Part shown: positions 1 through 8,393 of the stretch, one piece after another
Layout: each line of letters opens with the position of its first letter
Position numbering within the stretch: the first letter of the stretch is position 1
Source of the DNA: Akkermansiaceae bacterium
GTDB lineage: Bacteria > Verrucomicrobiota > Verrucomicrobiia > Verrucomicrobiales > Akkermansiaceae
Direction: 5' to 3'
Assembly (NCBI GenBank): GCA_023263995.1
Contig: JALQTQ010000007.1
Location: 1 to 37,061 of the forward strand
DNA length: 37,061 nucleotides
Notes under the pieces: model-generated
Database searches by the model: none
What the model was told of the DNA's origin: nothing
Seen by the model: the letters and a program-made list of their open reading frames with translations, nothing else
Made by a program: the position numbers and the translations under genes

Positions 1-1
1 T

Positions 2-277
2 GAAGGGTTTCACGCCTTCGGATCAGTCAATCTGAAGGACGAGGAGGGTTCGGTTGAAATGAAGACCCGGGGAGGCAAGCGCACCGTCATCGTGCGGGAT
101 CCCGCCGGGGAAGTTCTCTTCGAGGGGCCTTACAACACCGATGAAGAAAAGAAAGCGGTTCCGGAGGATTTGCGTCATCGGGTCGAGAAACTCGACATGG
201 GGAACGGTGCCGGAGGATTTCGTTTCAATTTCCGGGGATTTGAAAAACCGGAAGAACCCAAGAAGGAGGGAAACTAA
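2..277 (+). CDS. C-terminal part of an unrecognised protein (5' end outside window)
   Basis: The reading frame is open from base 2 to a TAA at 275-277. An ATG lies at 59, but the residues before it (ending DEEGSVE) read as continuous protein, so I treat this as the tail of a longer gene that starts upstream. The visible 91 residues are charged. They contain a strand-rich VIVRDPAGEVLFEGP segment, then a short helical part and a Lys/Glu-rich end. Similar tails (charged strand, 'GKVLFEGP', then 'VPEDLRHRVEKL') are something I associate with PDZ-domain or secreted proteins of Verrucomicrobia, but no PDZ domain is visible here and I do not assign a function. An intrinsic terminator follows 20 bases after the stop. 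Confidence 0.6.
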   Translation, partial: EGFHAFGSVNLKDEEGSVEMKTRGGKRTVIVRDPAGEVLFEGPYNTDEEKKAVPEDLRHRVEKLDMGNGAGGFRFNFRGFEKPEEPKKEGN

Positions 278-297
278 CCACTCACCGACTTGTGATC

Positions 298-332
298 ATC
301 CTCCGGAGAATGCTCCGGGGGATTTTCTTTTT
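298..332 (+). terminator. Rho-independent terminator after the first gene
   Basis: An 11-bp stem (298-308 with 313-323, one G-T pair) encloses the 4-base loop AATG and is followed by TTTTCTTTTT. It closes the plus-strand gene ending at 277. It touches the stop codon of the convergent rhodanese gene, so it separates the two transcription units. Confidence 0.85.
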
Positions 333-880
333 CAATCCAGTTCGATACGGTAACGGGGGATGCTGGGATCGACTTCCCGGGCGAATCGGTCGATGCCACC
401 TTCGAGTCCGTAAGTTTCACCGAGTCCGTGACCGCGGAACCACGCGCAGTGGTCCAAGACGCTGCGGCCTTGATGGTCGATCAGGATGATTTTTTTGGTG
501 GCCATTTCTTTGTCAGCAAACAGGGCGGTTTGGACTTCGTGAGTCATTAGTTCTGCGCCGGGCAGGCTGATGGCTTCGAATTCCTCGCGGGTCCGGGTGT
601 CGAGGAGGATCAATGAAGCTCCGCCTTGTAGCAGGGATTGGAGCTCCGAAGGCGAGATCAACATCCGTTGGTCGTGGTCCCGGCTGTCGGCCAGACAAGT
701 CAGGGCCTCCGCCAGATCGATTCGGTGATGATGGCAAACTTCCGTCAGGGTTTGCTCCGGTTGGTAGGCACAAGATTGGCAGCCCCCGATGTGGAAAGCG
801 GAAAACAGGGCTCGCCGGGCACCCGGGTAATGCTCCAAAAGGGTCTCCATCGTCAAATCACCGCTCAGCTCGAAGGTCAT
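332..880 (-). CDS. DUF1858-like + rhodanese-like domain protein lacking the catalytic Cys
   Basis: Predicted cytoplasmic protein of 182 residues. Residues 8-60 resemble the DUF1858 family (TMETLLEHYPGARR, then a C34-x2-C37 pair followed by TLTEVC), a small domain often placed before rhodanese or redox domains. Residues 78-178 are a rhodanese fold, recognised by LLDTRTREEFE, LPGAELM and GLEGGIDRFAREVDPSIPRY. In active rhodaneses a Cys sits in the loop before the WxRxxG helix. Here that loop reads IDHQGRS and Asp replaces the Cys, so sulfurtransferase activity is doubtful; binding or scaffolding is more likely. The frame stays open upstream to 1348, but the family start is the ATG at 878-880, because the upstream part overlaps pssA and is unlike any protein. 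The gene is divergent from pssA. Confidence 0.8.
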   Translation of the reverse strand: MTFELSGDLTMETLLEHYPGARRALFSAFHIGGCQSCAYQPEQTLTEVCHHHRIDLAEALTCLADSRDHDQRMLISPSELQSLLQGGASLILLDTRTREEFEAISLPGAELMTHEVQTALFADKEMATKKIILIDHQGRSVLDHCAWFRGHGLGETYGLEGGIDRFAREVDPSIPRYRIELD

Positions 881-975
881 GGGAAAAGGATGGCAGAGAA
901 TTGGCTCGGGGAAAGAGGGGAGTTGGAGCTTTCCAAGTGAGGACCGGTTTGAGAATCTCTCGCCTGACAAGACCG

Positions 976-1773
976 ATGGAGGACGACGAGCCAAAGATCT
1001 ATTTGTTGCCCAACCTGATGACCGCGGGAAATCTCCTGTGTGGGTTTCTGGCGATCCTGACCATTTTTCAGGGGATGCAGTCCGACAGTCTCCTTGAGGC
1101 CAAGCCCTTTTATCAGAACGCCATGCTCTACATTTTCGGATCGTGCTTGTTCGATCTGCTTGATGGAAGACTGGCCCGCCTCGGGGGGCAGGAATCACCT
1201 TTCGGGCAGGAATTCGACTCACTGGCCGACATGGTGTCTTTCGGTCTCGCTCCTGCGATGTTGGTCTCGCGAGCCGTTCTGGCCGATTTGCAGTTACCCA
1301 AGTCGTTTGATCCCACCGGAACGCGGGAGAGCGGTTTGACTTGGGCAATCGCCTTTATTTACCTCCTCTGTGGTGGTATCCGTCTCGCCCGCTTCAATTG
1401 CCTCGCTCGGACCGGTTCCTCGGGAGGAGACTTTCGTGGCATCCCCATTCCCATGGCGGCCGGCTTTGTCGCTTCGCTCACCTTCATCATGATCAGTGTG
1501 GCTGATGATTCGCGCTCGCTCGGGTGGTGGTCCTACGTCCTCGCGGCCATGATTCTTGGGATCTCCTTTCTGATGGTGAGTAACGTGCGCTACCCCAGTT
1601 TCAAAAAAATCGACCTTCGCACCAAAGCCAATATTTGGACGCTCCTTGGCTTTGCCCTCTTGCTCGGGCTGATCGTGAAGTGGACCGTCTATGCGCCCGC
1701 GGCCATTTTTGTGATTTACCTGATCCTTCCATTGGTCCGCCGAAAGGGGGAAACGGCAGTTCCTTCACCCTGA
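976..1773 (+). CDS. pssA: CDP-diacylglycerol--serine O-phosphatidyltransferase
   Basis: This is an integral membrane enzyme that makes phosphatidylserine from CDP-diacylglycerol and L-serine, the step before phosphatidylethanolamine. The 265 residues hold the full CDP-alcohol phosphatidyltransferase signature DGx2ARx8Gx3Dx3D at residues 63-85 (D63, G64, A67, R68, G77, D81, D85). About seven or eight hydrophobic segments are visible, starting with NLLCGFLAILTIF near residue 20. The IPIPMAAG segment near 155 is typical of PssA. The start is uncertain: ATG 976 has no Shine-Dalgarno, while an in-frame TTG at 949 is preceded by GAGGA at 939-943 and would add nine residues. The enzyme call is firm. 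The divergent partner is the rhodanese-like gene. Confidence 0.92.
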   Translation: MEDDEPKIYLLPNLMTAGNLLCGFLAILTIFQGMQSDSLLEAKPFYQNAMLYIFGSCLFDLLDGRLARLGGQESPFGQEFDSLADMVSFGLAPAMLVSRAVLADLQLPKSFDPTGTRESGLTWAIAFIYLLCGGIRLARFNCLARTGSSGGDFRGIPIPMAAGFVASLTFIMISVADDSRSLGWWSYVLAAMILGISFLMVSNVRYPSFKKIDLRTKANIWTLLGFALLLGLIVKWTVYAPAAIFVIYLILPLVRRKGETAVPSP

Positions 1774-1973
1774 TTGGTTCCCGTGGTAATCTCGGGTGAC
1801 TGGTGACCTTGTGGAGTTTGGTTTTCGCCAAGTGACCCATCTTGTTCTTTTCGCCTCGATGGTCATCTGTCCTTTTGGGAAATTTGAGATTCAATGACCC
1901 CGTATCATTAGTTTTTTTAAAATATCTAATTGACTGATTTATTTTTTAGAGGTATCCGCTCGGGATATTCTCT

Positions 1974-2780
1974 ATGAAGGTGGACAGCCCGTTTCTTCTT
2001 TTCTTGGCGACCTTGGTTTTCGGGATGCTGGCTGTTCCAGGGGTGGCGCAGACCCATGTGGTTCGGGAAGGCGAGACTTTTTATGCGATTGCGAGGAAGC
2101 ACGGGGTTTCGGTTGAGCGGCTTATGGCGCACAATGGCTTTCGCGATCCCTTGAAGTTGCAGGTGGGCAAGGCCCTCAAGATTCCCCCGGAGGAGGTGAA
2201 GGTGGCGACCAAGACGACAAGGTTGGAACCGAAGCCGTTGATGCGAAAATCTTTGCGGGTGATCATCGACGCTGGCCATGGTGGAAAAGATCGCGGGGCC
2301 GTTTGGGGAGGGGTGCACGAGGCAGATCTCAATTTGAAAGTAGCCCTCCGGGTTGAAGAGTCGCTCAAGAAGTTGGGTTACTCGGTCACTATGACCCGTC
2401 GGAGTGATGCCTTCGTGAGTCTCTCGCAGCGGGCCGAGGTGACGAACCGGTGTCGCAATGGCATCTTCATCAGCATTCACTTCAATGCCTCACTCCATAC
2501 CAGCGTGAAGGGGGCGGAGACCTTTTATGTGGGGGAGAAAGGCGCATTTCTTGCCAGGTCGATTCAAGAGAAGTTGGTGAGCGGGCTGAAGGTTCGCAAC
2601 CGAGGGTGTCGCCACCGGAATTTTGCCGTCCTGCATCAAACGGCCTGTCCGGCCGTTTTGGTCGAGTGCGGATTCATCAGCAACCCGTCTGAACGCGCAC
2701 GGTGCAGCACCCCTTGGTATCAGGCAACGGTGGCCCAGGCCATTGTGCAAGGCGTGCAACGGTATTATCAGAATCATTAG
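1974..2780 (+). CDS. N-acetylmuramoyl-L-alanine amidase with LysM domain
   Basis: Secreted zinc amidase that cuts the bond between MurNAc and the stem peptide of peptidoglycan, as in daughter-cell separation. The 268 residues are a signal peptide (1-25, ending GVAQ), one LysM domain (about 28-71, HVVREGETFYAIARKHGV) that binds the glycan, a short linker, and an Amidase_3 domain (94-266). Zinc ligands H102 (DAGHGG), E116 and H169 (SIHFNA) and the catalytic E231 (LVECGFISN) are all present, so the enzyme should be active. A weak promoter candidate lies just upstream (TTGACT at 1930, TATCCG at 1953, 17-base spacer) in an A/T-rich patch of the 200-base gap after pssA. The AsmA-like gene follows 61 bases later. 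Confidence 0.93.
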   Translation: MKVDSPFLLFLATLVFGMLAVPGVAQTHVVREGETFYAIARKHGVSVERLMAHNGFRDPLKLQVGKALKIPPEEVKVATKTTRLEPKPLMRKSLRVIIDAGHGGKDRGAVWGGVHEADLNLKVALRVEESLKKLGYSVTMTRRSDAFVSLSQRAEVTNRCRNGIFISIHFNASLHTSVKGAETFYVGEKGAFLARSIQEKLVSGLKVRNRGCRHRNFAVLHQTACPAVLVECGFISNPSERARCSTPWYQATVAQAIVQGVQRYYQNH

Positions 2781-2841
2781 CTGACTGGGAGGGTGAGCAG
2801 AACGAATTTGCCTCCGTCGTCGGGCACGCTACTCTTCGGCC

Positions 2842-4431
2842 ATGGCCCGTCGGAGAAGTCGTCGCTCAAGAGCCCGTCAATCGGGGAAAGGTAAGGCCCC
2901 GAATCGCGGGGGAACCCGCTTGTTTCTTTATGCCGGTTTGGTGTCGGGCTTCCTTTTGCTCGCGGGATTGGTTTACGGTTACAACGTCGTTCGGAGTTAT
3001 CTGAGGAGTGATGAATTTCGCATCATGCTGGGGAGTCGGGCTGGTGAGATGCTCGAAGGAAAGGGGGAATTCGCCCCCTTCCAGTGGGATGGTTGGAGTG
3101 TCTCGACTGATCGGTTTGCTTTCGTGGGGGCAGACGGGGTGCAGAGCTTCCGCGCCAGCGGGATCGAAGGTGAGGTTGATCTTGGTGCAATTTGGGGGAA
3201 TGCCTATCGGCTGGAGAACATTCAATTGCGAGAATTTGAGTTCAATGGTGACTTTCGCGACGGGGTCACCGGCACCGGTGAGGTTGATCGTTGGGAGTCG
3301 GAGCCGGGATTTTTTTCTGATCTGTTGCCTGACCGGGTGGAGGTGAGCGGGGTAGATGTGGCCTCGGTGAGTGGTCATGCTCTGACTGATCCGGGTGACT
3401 GGCGCTGGTCGAATGTCACGGCCCGGATTCGGCCCGGGTCGGGAGAACAGGTTTATGATGTGGAGTTGAATGGCGGTGCGATCACCACGCCGCTTTCGCT
3501 GGTGGATCGTCTTTCCCTGAGATCGGCAAAAGGGCGCTACTCCAATGGTCAAGTTTTCCTTCTTTCTTCGGAGTTCGAAGCGCTCGACAAGGCCGTGGTG
3601 CGGGCCGAGGGTGATTACAGCCCGCTCAATGGGTCTTGGCAAATTCGGGGTGAGGTTACCGGAGCGCGAGTTGAGGATGTCGTCGAGGAGGATTGGAAGC
3701 AAAAATTGATGGGACCGATCGCCGCTCGTTTTGAGGTTGCGGGTTCGGCGGAGCGGGAGGCCGTTATTCGCGGGGAAGTCAAGATCACCGATGGTGTTCT
3801 GACCGCCCTCCCGGTTTTGAATCATATCGCAGCCTATGCCAACACCACGCGCTTTCGCCGCTTGGTCTTGAATGAGGCCAGCTTGGAGTTTGAAAAGAGT
3901 GGAGAGCGACTGGATCTTCGCCGGATCCTCCTTTCGAGCGAGGGGCTGGTGCGGATTGAAGGGGGCATGAGGATCGATGGTGAACTGATCCGGAAGGGTG
4001 ATTTTGAGGTGGGGATCACGCCGGGGACTCTGGCCCATTTACCGGGGGCCGAGACCAAGGTCTTCCAACGGGGGCGGCTCGGTTTGTTGTGGGCTCCTTT
4101 GAGAATCAGCGGAACCTTGAGTGCGCCACAGGAAGACCTGAGTCGGCGCTTGATCGAGGCGGCCGGCGAAAGGATGTTTGAAATGATCCCGGAGACAGGC
4201 CAATTCGCCCTGAAGTATGGTGGTCAGGTCATGGAGGAATCGACCAAGGCCATCCTCGATGAAAACGGGATCATCCTCGGAGTGGGCAAGAGTGCCCTCG
4301 AGAGGTTGCGAGGTGAGGGAACTCTGCCCAATCCGGCCGATGGCTTGATTGAGAAGGGCAAGGAGGTCGTGGGTGAGGGGGTGAATCGGATTTTCGATAT
4401 TTTCGGGCGACCCATTCCGAAAGAGGAGTAG
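2842..4431 (+). CDS. AsmA-like membrane-anchored protein
   Basis: The protein has 529 residues. A very basic N-terminus (MARRRSRRSRARQ) is followed by one transmembrane helix (about 27-50), so the bulk lies in the periplasm. The body is beta-rich. Its C-terminal half (about residues 290-430) carries the AsmA/TamB-type pattern: an 'ITDGVLTALPVLNHIA' segment, an 'FRRLVLNEASLEFEKSGERLDL' stretch split here between motifs, and a later 'LRISGTLSAPQEDLSRRL'. Family members span the periplasm and are linked to phospholipid transport to the outer membrane or to outer-membrane protein assembly. The exact substrate cannot be read here. The position between an amidase and an SRPBCC gene fits envelope work. 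Confidence 0.65.
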   Translation: MARRRSRRSRARQSGKGKAPNRGGTRLFLYAGLVSGFLLLAGLVYGYNVVRSYLRSDEFRIMLGSRAGEMLEGKGEFAPFQWDGWSVSTDRFAFVGADGVQSFRASGIEGEVDLGAIWGNAYRLENIQLREFEFNGDFRDGVTGTGEVDRWESEPGFFSDLLPDRVEVSGVDVASVSGHALTDPGDWRWSNVTARIRPGSGEQVYDVELNGGAITTPLSLVDRLSLRSAKGRYSNGQVFLLSSEFEALDKAVVRAEGDYSPLNGSWQIRGEVTGARVEDVVEEDWKQKLMGPIAARFEVAGSAEREAVIRGEVKITDGVLTALPVLNHIAAYANTTRFRRLVLNEASLEFEKSGERLDLRRILLSSEGLVRIEGGMRIDGELIRKGDFEVGITPGTLAHLPGAETKVFQRGRLGLLWAPLRISGTLSAPQEDLSRRLIEAAGERMFEMIPETGQFALKYGGQVMEESTKAILDENGIILGVGKSALERLRGEGTLPNPADGLIEKGKEVVGEGVNRIFDIFGRPIPKEE

Positions 4432-4442
4432 GGTCTGTCATC

Positions 4443-4931
4443 ATGAAGGTTCATTCGCTGAGCCAAGAGCAGACCCTCCCGCTTTCGCTTGAGGAAGCTT
4501 GGGGCTTTTTTTCCAGTCCGCGCAATCTTGAGGAGATGACGCCGCCAGGGATGGGGTTCCAGATCGTCTCCCTGCCTTCGGAAACGCTCTACGAGGGCGA
4601 GATCATCCAATATGCGGTCAAGATTCTGCCGGGGGTTTGGATCCCTTGGATTTCCGAGATCAAGGCGTTGCGGGAGAAAGAAAGTTTCGTCGATGATCAG
4701 ATTTCAGGGCCCTTCAAATTCTGGCATCACCGTCATTCTTTCGAGGAGGTTGAAGGCGGCACGGTCGTCCGTGATCTGGTCCATTATGCTGTCGGTTTCG
4801 GACCGATTGGCGAGGTCGCGCGCAGGCTCATGGTGGCCCCACAGCTCGATGAAATGTTTCGTCATCGTCGCGCGACCTTGGAGAAAAAATTTGGAGTCTT
4901 TACTGCTCCTCGACAAAGCGCGGGTCGGTGA
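4443..4931 (+). CDS. SRPBCC-family (START/cyclase-like) ligand-binding protein
   Basis: The 162-residue soluble protein has the helix-grip pattern of bacterial SRPBCC proteins: LPLSLEEAWGFFSSPRNLEEMTPP at the N-terminus (given here as a short family hallmark), a middle strand set ending GPFKFWHHRHSFEE, and a C-terminal helix with QLDEMFRHRRATLEKKF. Members bind hydrophobic ligands in a deep pocket; several are called cell-division-inhibitor-like or polyketide cyclase-like. No catalytic residue set can be named. It starts 11 bases after the AsmA-like gene, whose last codons contain AGGAG, so the two are probably co-transcribed. Its last 32 bases overlap the convergent cytochrome c peroxidase gene. 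Confidence 0.85.
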   Translation: MKVHSLSQEQTLPLSLEEAWGFFSSPRNLEEMTPPGMGFQIVSLPSETLYEGEIIQYAVKILPGVWIPWISEIKALREKESFVDDQISGPFKFWHHRHSFEEVEGGTVVRDLVHYAVGFGPIGEVARRLMVAPQLDEMFRHRRATLEKKFGVFTAPRQSAGR

Positions 4932-5919
4932 GGGTCTCGAGAAAGGCGACCAGGGCAGACAGGTCCTCGTCGCTGAGTTTCAAGCCGTCTCCCTTGAGTT
5001 GGGGGTCCAGGGTGGCACTTTGGTGCAGAGGACCTTGGTAGTGGGCCACCGCATCTGCGAGTTTCTGGTATCGGCCGTCGTGCATGTAGGGGGAGGTCAG
5101 GGCGATGTTGCGAAGGCTGGGAGTGGCAAAGCGCCATTTGTCGACTTCTTGGCCGGTGGCTCGGAAGCGGCCCTCGTCCCGCAGGTCATCGTCGGGAGCC
5201 AGGCCGTTGTTGCGGAACTGATAATCGGTGAAATGAGGGCCGCCGTGGCATTGGAAACAACCGGCTCCGCCTTCTTGGTGGCGGGTGAAGAAGAGCTGGT
5301 GACCGCGCTTCTCAAGCGGGGTCAGGGTCGCTTTTCCAGCCTGGAAGCGATCGTATTTCGAATCGGTGCTCACAATCGTGAGGAGGTAATTTTCAAGCGC
5401 GAGGGCGAGGGTTTTGCTGGTGATGGGCCCGGGGCCGTAGGCTTTTTCAAAATCGCGGCGGTAGCTCTTGTTTCGATTGAGGTCAGAAAGGACGCGTCGC
5501 AGGTTGGCGGCCATTTCGAGGTGATTCTGGATTGGTTCGAGCACTTGCTCACGGACGGTGGTGGCCCGTCCGTCCCAAAAAAAGTGGGGTTTCCAAGCGA
5601 GGTTGAAGAGCGGAGGGGAATTGCGTTTGCCGAGGCGACCCTCGAAACCTCGGGACCGATCGACGTCGTCGCCAAAGGCGAACTCTGGCACGTGACAGGC
5701 GGCGCAGGAAACGGTCCCGTCGATGGAGAGGATGGTGTCGTGGAACAAGCGCTCGCCCAAGGCACTTCGTTCGCGGCTCGGGGTGTTGTCGGCGGGCAGG
5801 GAGGGCTTGGGGAAAACGACGGATTTTTCTTCATTTTTCTTTTCTGCAACGGTTTGACCGTGCAGCCACGCCCAAGCGGTGGCCAGCGCCACGCTGAGAA
5901 TCATGCCTTTGCCCTTCAC
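4900..5919 (-). CDS. Di-heme cytochrome c peroxidase (CcpA/MauG family)
   Basis: Periplasmic enzyme expected to reduce hydrogen peroxide with electrons from a small c-type cytochrome, or to be a MauG-like oxidase. The 339 residues begin with a signal peptide (about 1-25) and carry two CxxCH heme sites: C72-C75-H76 (CAACH) and C221-C224-H225 (CFQCH). The family segment SPPLFNLAWKPHFFWDGR lies between them, and PYMHDGRY (M279) supplies the distal axial Met of the electron-transfer heme. Length and order match the family. The 3' end overlaps the convergent SRPBCC gene over 4900-4931. It lies downstream of the LamG gene, whose terminator separates them. Confidence 0.92.
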   Translation of the reverse strand: MKGKGMILSVALATAWAWLHGQTVAEKKNEEKSVVFPKPSLPADNTPSRERSALGERLFHDTILSIDGTVSCAACHVPEFAFGDDVDRSRGFEGRLGKRNSPPLFNLAWKPHFFWDGRATTVREQVLEPIQNHLEMAANLRRVLSDLNRNKSYRRDFEKAYGPGPITSKTLALALENYLLTIVSTDSKYDRFQAGKATLTPLEKRGHQLFFTRHQEGGAGCFQCHGGPHFTDYQFRNNGLAPDDDLRDEGRFRATGQEVDKWRFATPSLRNIALTSPYMHDGRYQKLADAVAHYQGPLHQSATLDPQLKGDGLKLSDEDLSALVAFLETLTDPRFVEEQ

Positions 5920-5994
5920 GTCAGAAGCAATAGCACAGCTTTGGCCTTTTCTGAAAGCGATCCTGTTTTTTTGAGAAAGGGCGATCGAAAAGAA

Positions 5995-6022
5995 ATGCCG
6001 CCCTTCTTGGGAAAGGCGGCAT
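5995..6022 (-). terminator. Rho-independent terminator after the LamG gene
   Basis: Perfect 8-bp arms (ATGCCGCC at 5995-6002 and GGCGGCAT at 6015-6022) with a 12-base loop. Read on the minus strand, the hairpin is followed by TTCTTTTC. It lies 50 bases past the LamG stop codon and 75 bases before the peroxidase start. Confidence 0.75.
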
Positions 6023-6073
6023 GACGGGGAGAGAGGTCATTTCGGTCGCGCTTGAGGCCAGCGCGCCGGGCTG

Positions 6074-8128
6074 CTACTGGCGGACTCGGAAAAAGAGACG
6101 CGGCTCGGTCGCGGCATCGAGGCCTGGAAAGCCCGCGTTGAAGGTGAAGCTGGTGGTGCTTCCCTGCGAGACGATCCCGAGACCCACTTCCACCCAGTTC
6201 TCGCTCAGGTCTTTGTTGACATCGACGTTGTAGGTGGTGTTCGGGCTGGAATTCCACGTCAGCACCACATCTCCGTTGCCGTTACGGGTGATCGAGGTGA
6301 TGGCGAGGGCCCCTCCGGTGAGGTCGATCGGAGAGGTTCCTGCCGCCAGCTGGGAGATTTCGACCGGAGTCAGAACCCCTTTCCATAAGGAGACCTCATC
6401 GACCATTCCCGCGGCCCAGCAGCAGGCTGTGCCTCGGAGGATGGCTCCGATGGTCGTGGTGTCGACGTCAGGAGAAATGATGTCCTTGAAGGTCCAGTCG
6501 TCGCGGTCGAGAACGCCGTCGATATAGAGCTGAATCTTCTGGTTGGCGTCGTTGTGAGTGTAGGCAAGGTGTCTCCAGGTGCCATCAAGGGGCTCGCTGA
6601 GGGAATATTCGTGATTGGGGGTGCCTTGGTCACGGAGATAGACGTCGAAGCGGTTGTCCGCGCCCTGGTTCTGAGTCCCGAGATTCAGGAGCGGGTCGTT
6701 GTTGAAGGATGAGCTTTCGGCAAAGAAGCGGCGGTCATTTTGTCCCGCGCCGGTGATCTTGACCCACATCGAAATGGTGTAGGCTGCCGAGGCTGAAATG
6801 GGAAGGACGTCCTCGGATCCGTGGGTGCGCGCAAGCAGTTCCTCAACACCGTCGAAAGAGGCGGCTTGGCGGCCTCCGTCGCTGACGAAGTTCGAGGCAT
6901 CCATGTTGATGAGATTGAGATGGTATCCATTTGGGCCCAGGTCCGGGGTGCTGGTGCCGTCGGTGGAATCGAGTGGCCAGTAAGCGCAGAGTCGCTCGGA
7001 GAGGGACGGGGCTTGCGTGGGGTCGGTGCCGGCAGTCCTTTCCTCGCCATCGCTGATTCCGTCGCCATCCGAGTCGGCGAGGAGTGGATTGGTTCCGCCC
7101 CTCACTTCTTCCCCGTCCTCTAATCCGTCACCATCGGTGTCGGCGAGGAGCGGATTGGTGCCAGCCGCAGCTTCCGCGCCGTCGTTCAAATCGTCCTCAT
7201 CAATGTCCGCTTCTTGGGGGTCGGTCCCGTTGGCAAATTCTTCGGCGTTGGTCGAGTTGTCGTTGTCAGGATCCCCGTCGGGACCATTGGCGGGGTTGAT
7301 GCTCCCGTCGTCGTTGGATGCAAGGCCGTATTGAAGTTCCCAAGCGTCGAGGAGGCCATCGTTGTCGGCATCGATCTCGAGTTCATTGGCACCGGTCCCC
7401 AAGGCAAGCACACCGACTTGACCAGCGGAAAGGGCGTTGTCCCAAACCGCCACTTCGTCGATGCTCCCGAGGAAGTTGCAGCAATCGGTGTCACGGAGAA
7501 TGCCCCCGATGGTGGTGGTGTCCGGGGTGAAATCGGGCACGCGGTTGTAGTCATACTGCCCGTCCAAGATTCCATCGATGTAAAGATCGATGATCTTGTT
7601 TTGGGAGACCACGGCGACGTGGTGCCAAGTGTTGTCGAAGACGAGGTTGTTGGAGTAGACGTGACCGAAGGTTTGAGCAGCGGGTCCGTTGCGGATGTAG
7701 AAATCGAAGCGCCCGTCGACACTGCTGTTGTGGGTCCCGAGGTTGTAAAGTGGGTTGGCTTCGGTAGTGATGCCCTCGCTGAAGACCCGGTCGTCGGAGT
7801 TCAGGGTGCCATCACCCTTGACCCACATCGAAATGGTGTAGGCGGGGTTGGCACTGACGGCGACTCCTCCGGTCCCGTGGTTGATCGAACCGTAAGTTCC
7901 CGGCAACCCGTCGAAGGTCGCGGATTGGCCGCCAACGAGGGCTGCCGCAGTGTCGGACGTGTAGCTGACCCCGCCAAACATCGTGCCTTCGTTTCCATTT
8001 CCCGAAGCGTCGCTGAAGTCGCCGTCGAGTTTCCAGTATCCCACCAGTTCGGCCGGGGCGATGGTGGGGAGTAGGAGAAGGGTGGCGGCGAGGGGAAGCC
8101 GCGCGGTTTGAAGGATGTTTGTTTTCAT
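6074..8128 (-). CDS. Secreted protein with two LamG domains and Ca-binding thrombospondin-type-3 repeats
   Basis: 684 residues. A signal peptide (about 1-26, ending IAPA) leads to a first LamG/concanavalin-like domain (about 27-245). Next come a run of Asp-rich type 3 repeats (about 250-375, units like DTDGDGLEDGEE and TNPLLADSDGDG), which bind calcium, and a second LamG domain (about 380-600). The C-terminal beta module ends LFFRVRQ and resembles the terminal modules of many verrucomicrobial exported proteins. The two LamG domains share AYTISMWVK, DTTTIG-ILR, a Cys-Cys pair and VDEV/IDEV followed by W, which points to an internal duplication. Such proteins usually bind polysaccharide or act in adhesion; there is no catalytic domain. 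The gene is monocistronic, with a terminator at 5995-6022 and 265 non-coding bases upstream shared with the divergent hydrolase. Confidence 0.88.
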   Translation of the reverse strand: MKTNILQTARLPLAATLLLLPTIAPAELVGYWKLDGDFSDASGNGNEGTMFGGVSYTSDTAAALVGGQSATFDGLPGTYGSINHGTGGVAVSANPAYTISMWVKGDGTLNSDDRVFSEGITTEANPLYNLGTHNSSVDGRFDFYIRNGPAAQTFGHVYSNNLVFDNTWHHVAVVSQNKIIDLYIDGILDGQYDYNRVPDFTPDTTTIGGILRDTDCCNFLGSIDEVAVWDNALSAGQVGVLALGTGANELEIDADNDGLLDAWELQYGLASNDDGSINPANGPDGDPDNDNSTNAEEFANGTDPQEADIDEDDLNDGAEAAAGTNPLLADTDGDGLEDGEEVRGGTNPLLADSDGDGISDGEERTAGTDPTQAPSLSERLCAYWPLDSTDGTSTPDLGPNGYHLNLINMDASNFVSDGGRQAASFDGVEELLARTHGSEDVLPISASAAYTISMWVKITGAGQNDRRFFAESSSFNNDPLLNLGTQNQGADNRFDVYLRDQGTPNHEYSLSEPLDGTWRHLAYTHNDANQKIQLYIDGVLDRDDWTFKDIISPDVDTTTIGAILRGTACCWAAGMVDEVSLWKGVLTPVEISQLAAGTSPIDLTGGALAITSITRNGNGDVVLTWNSSPNTTYNVDVNKDLSENWVEVGLGIVSQGSTTSFTFNAGFPGLDAATEPRLFFRVRQ

Positions 8129-8393
8129 GTTGATGGTATGTGTCGAAAGGGAAGGAGAGGTCTCCGTTTACAGAAGCCAATCTCACAACCTGAGTGGGAG
8201 GATGGCCTATCGTGGAATGGGCGGGCAGGACAAGAAAAATGGTCATCGGGAGCCTCCTTTTTCATGGCCTTCCCCGGATGGAAGGATTTTTTTCTTTTCG
8301 ACCCCTGTGCGGCAGACACGATGTCGTCGGCCGGATTGTTCCCGGAACCGGGAGACCGGGGAAGGAGAGGCCATTGCACCTGAAAAAGAACTT

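Noticed and set aside
613-948. N-terminal extension of pssA upstream of the chosen start
   Set aside because: It overlaps the divergent rhodanese-like gene and reads as Arg/Pro/Gly-rich non-protein sequence; PssA proteins normally begin near the LPNLMTAGN segment.
2866-4038. 390-codon minus-strand frame opposite the AsmA-like gene
   Set aside because: The plus-strand frame has a transmembrane helix and AsmA-like motifs; the antisense product is Arg/Pro/His-rich and matches nothing.
4612-6024. 470-codon plus-strand frame opposite the cytochrome c peroxidase gene
   Set aside because: The opposite frame carries two heme motifs and a signal peptide, so this one is an antisense shadow.
8115-8393. 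93-codon N-terminal extension of the MBL hydrolase
   Set aside because: It crosses the divergent LamG start and promoter region and has no protein-like character.
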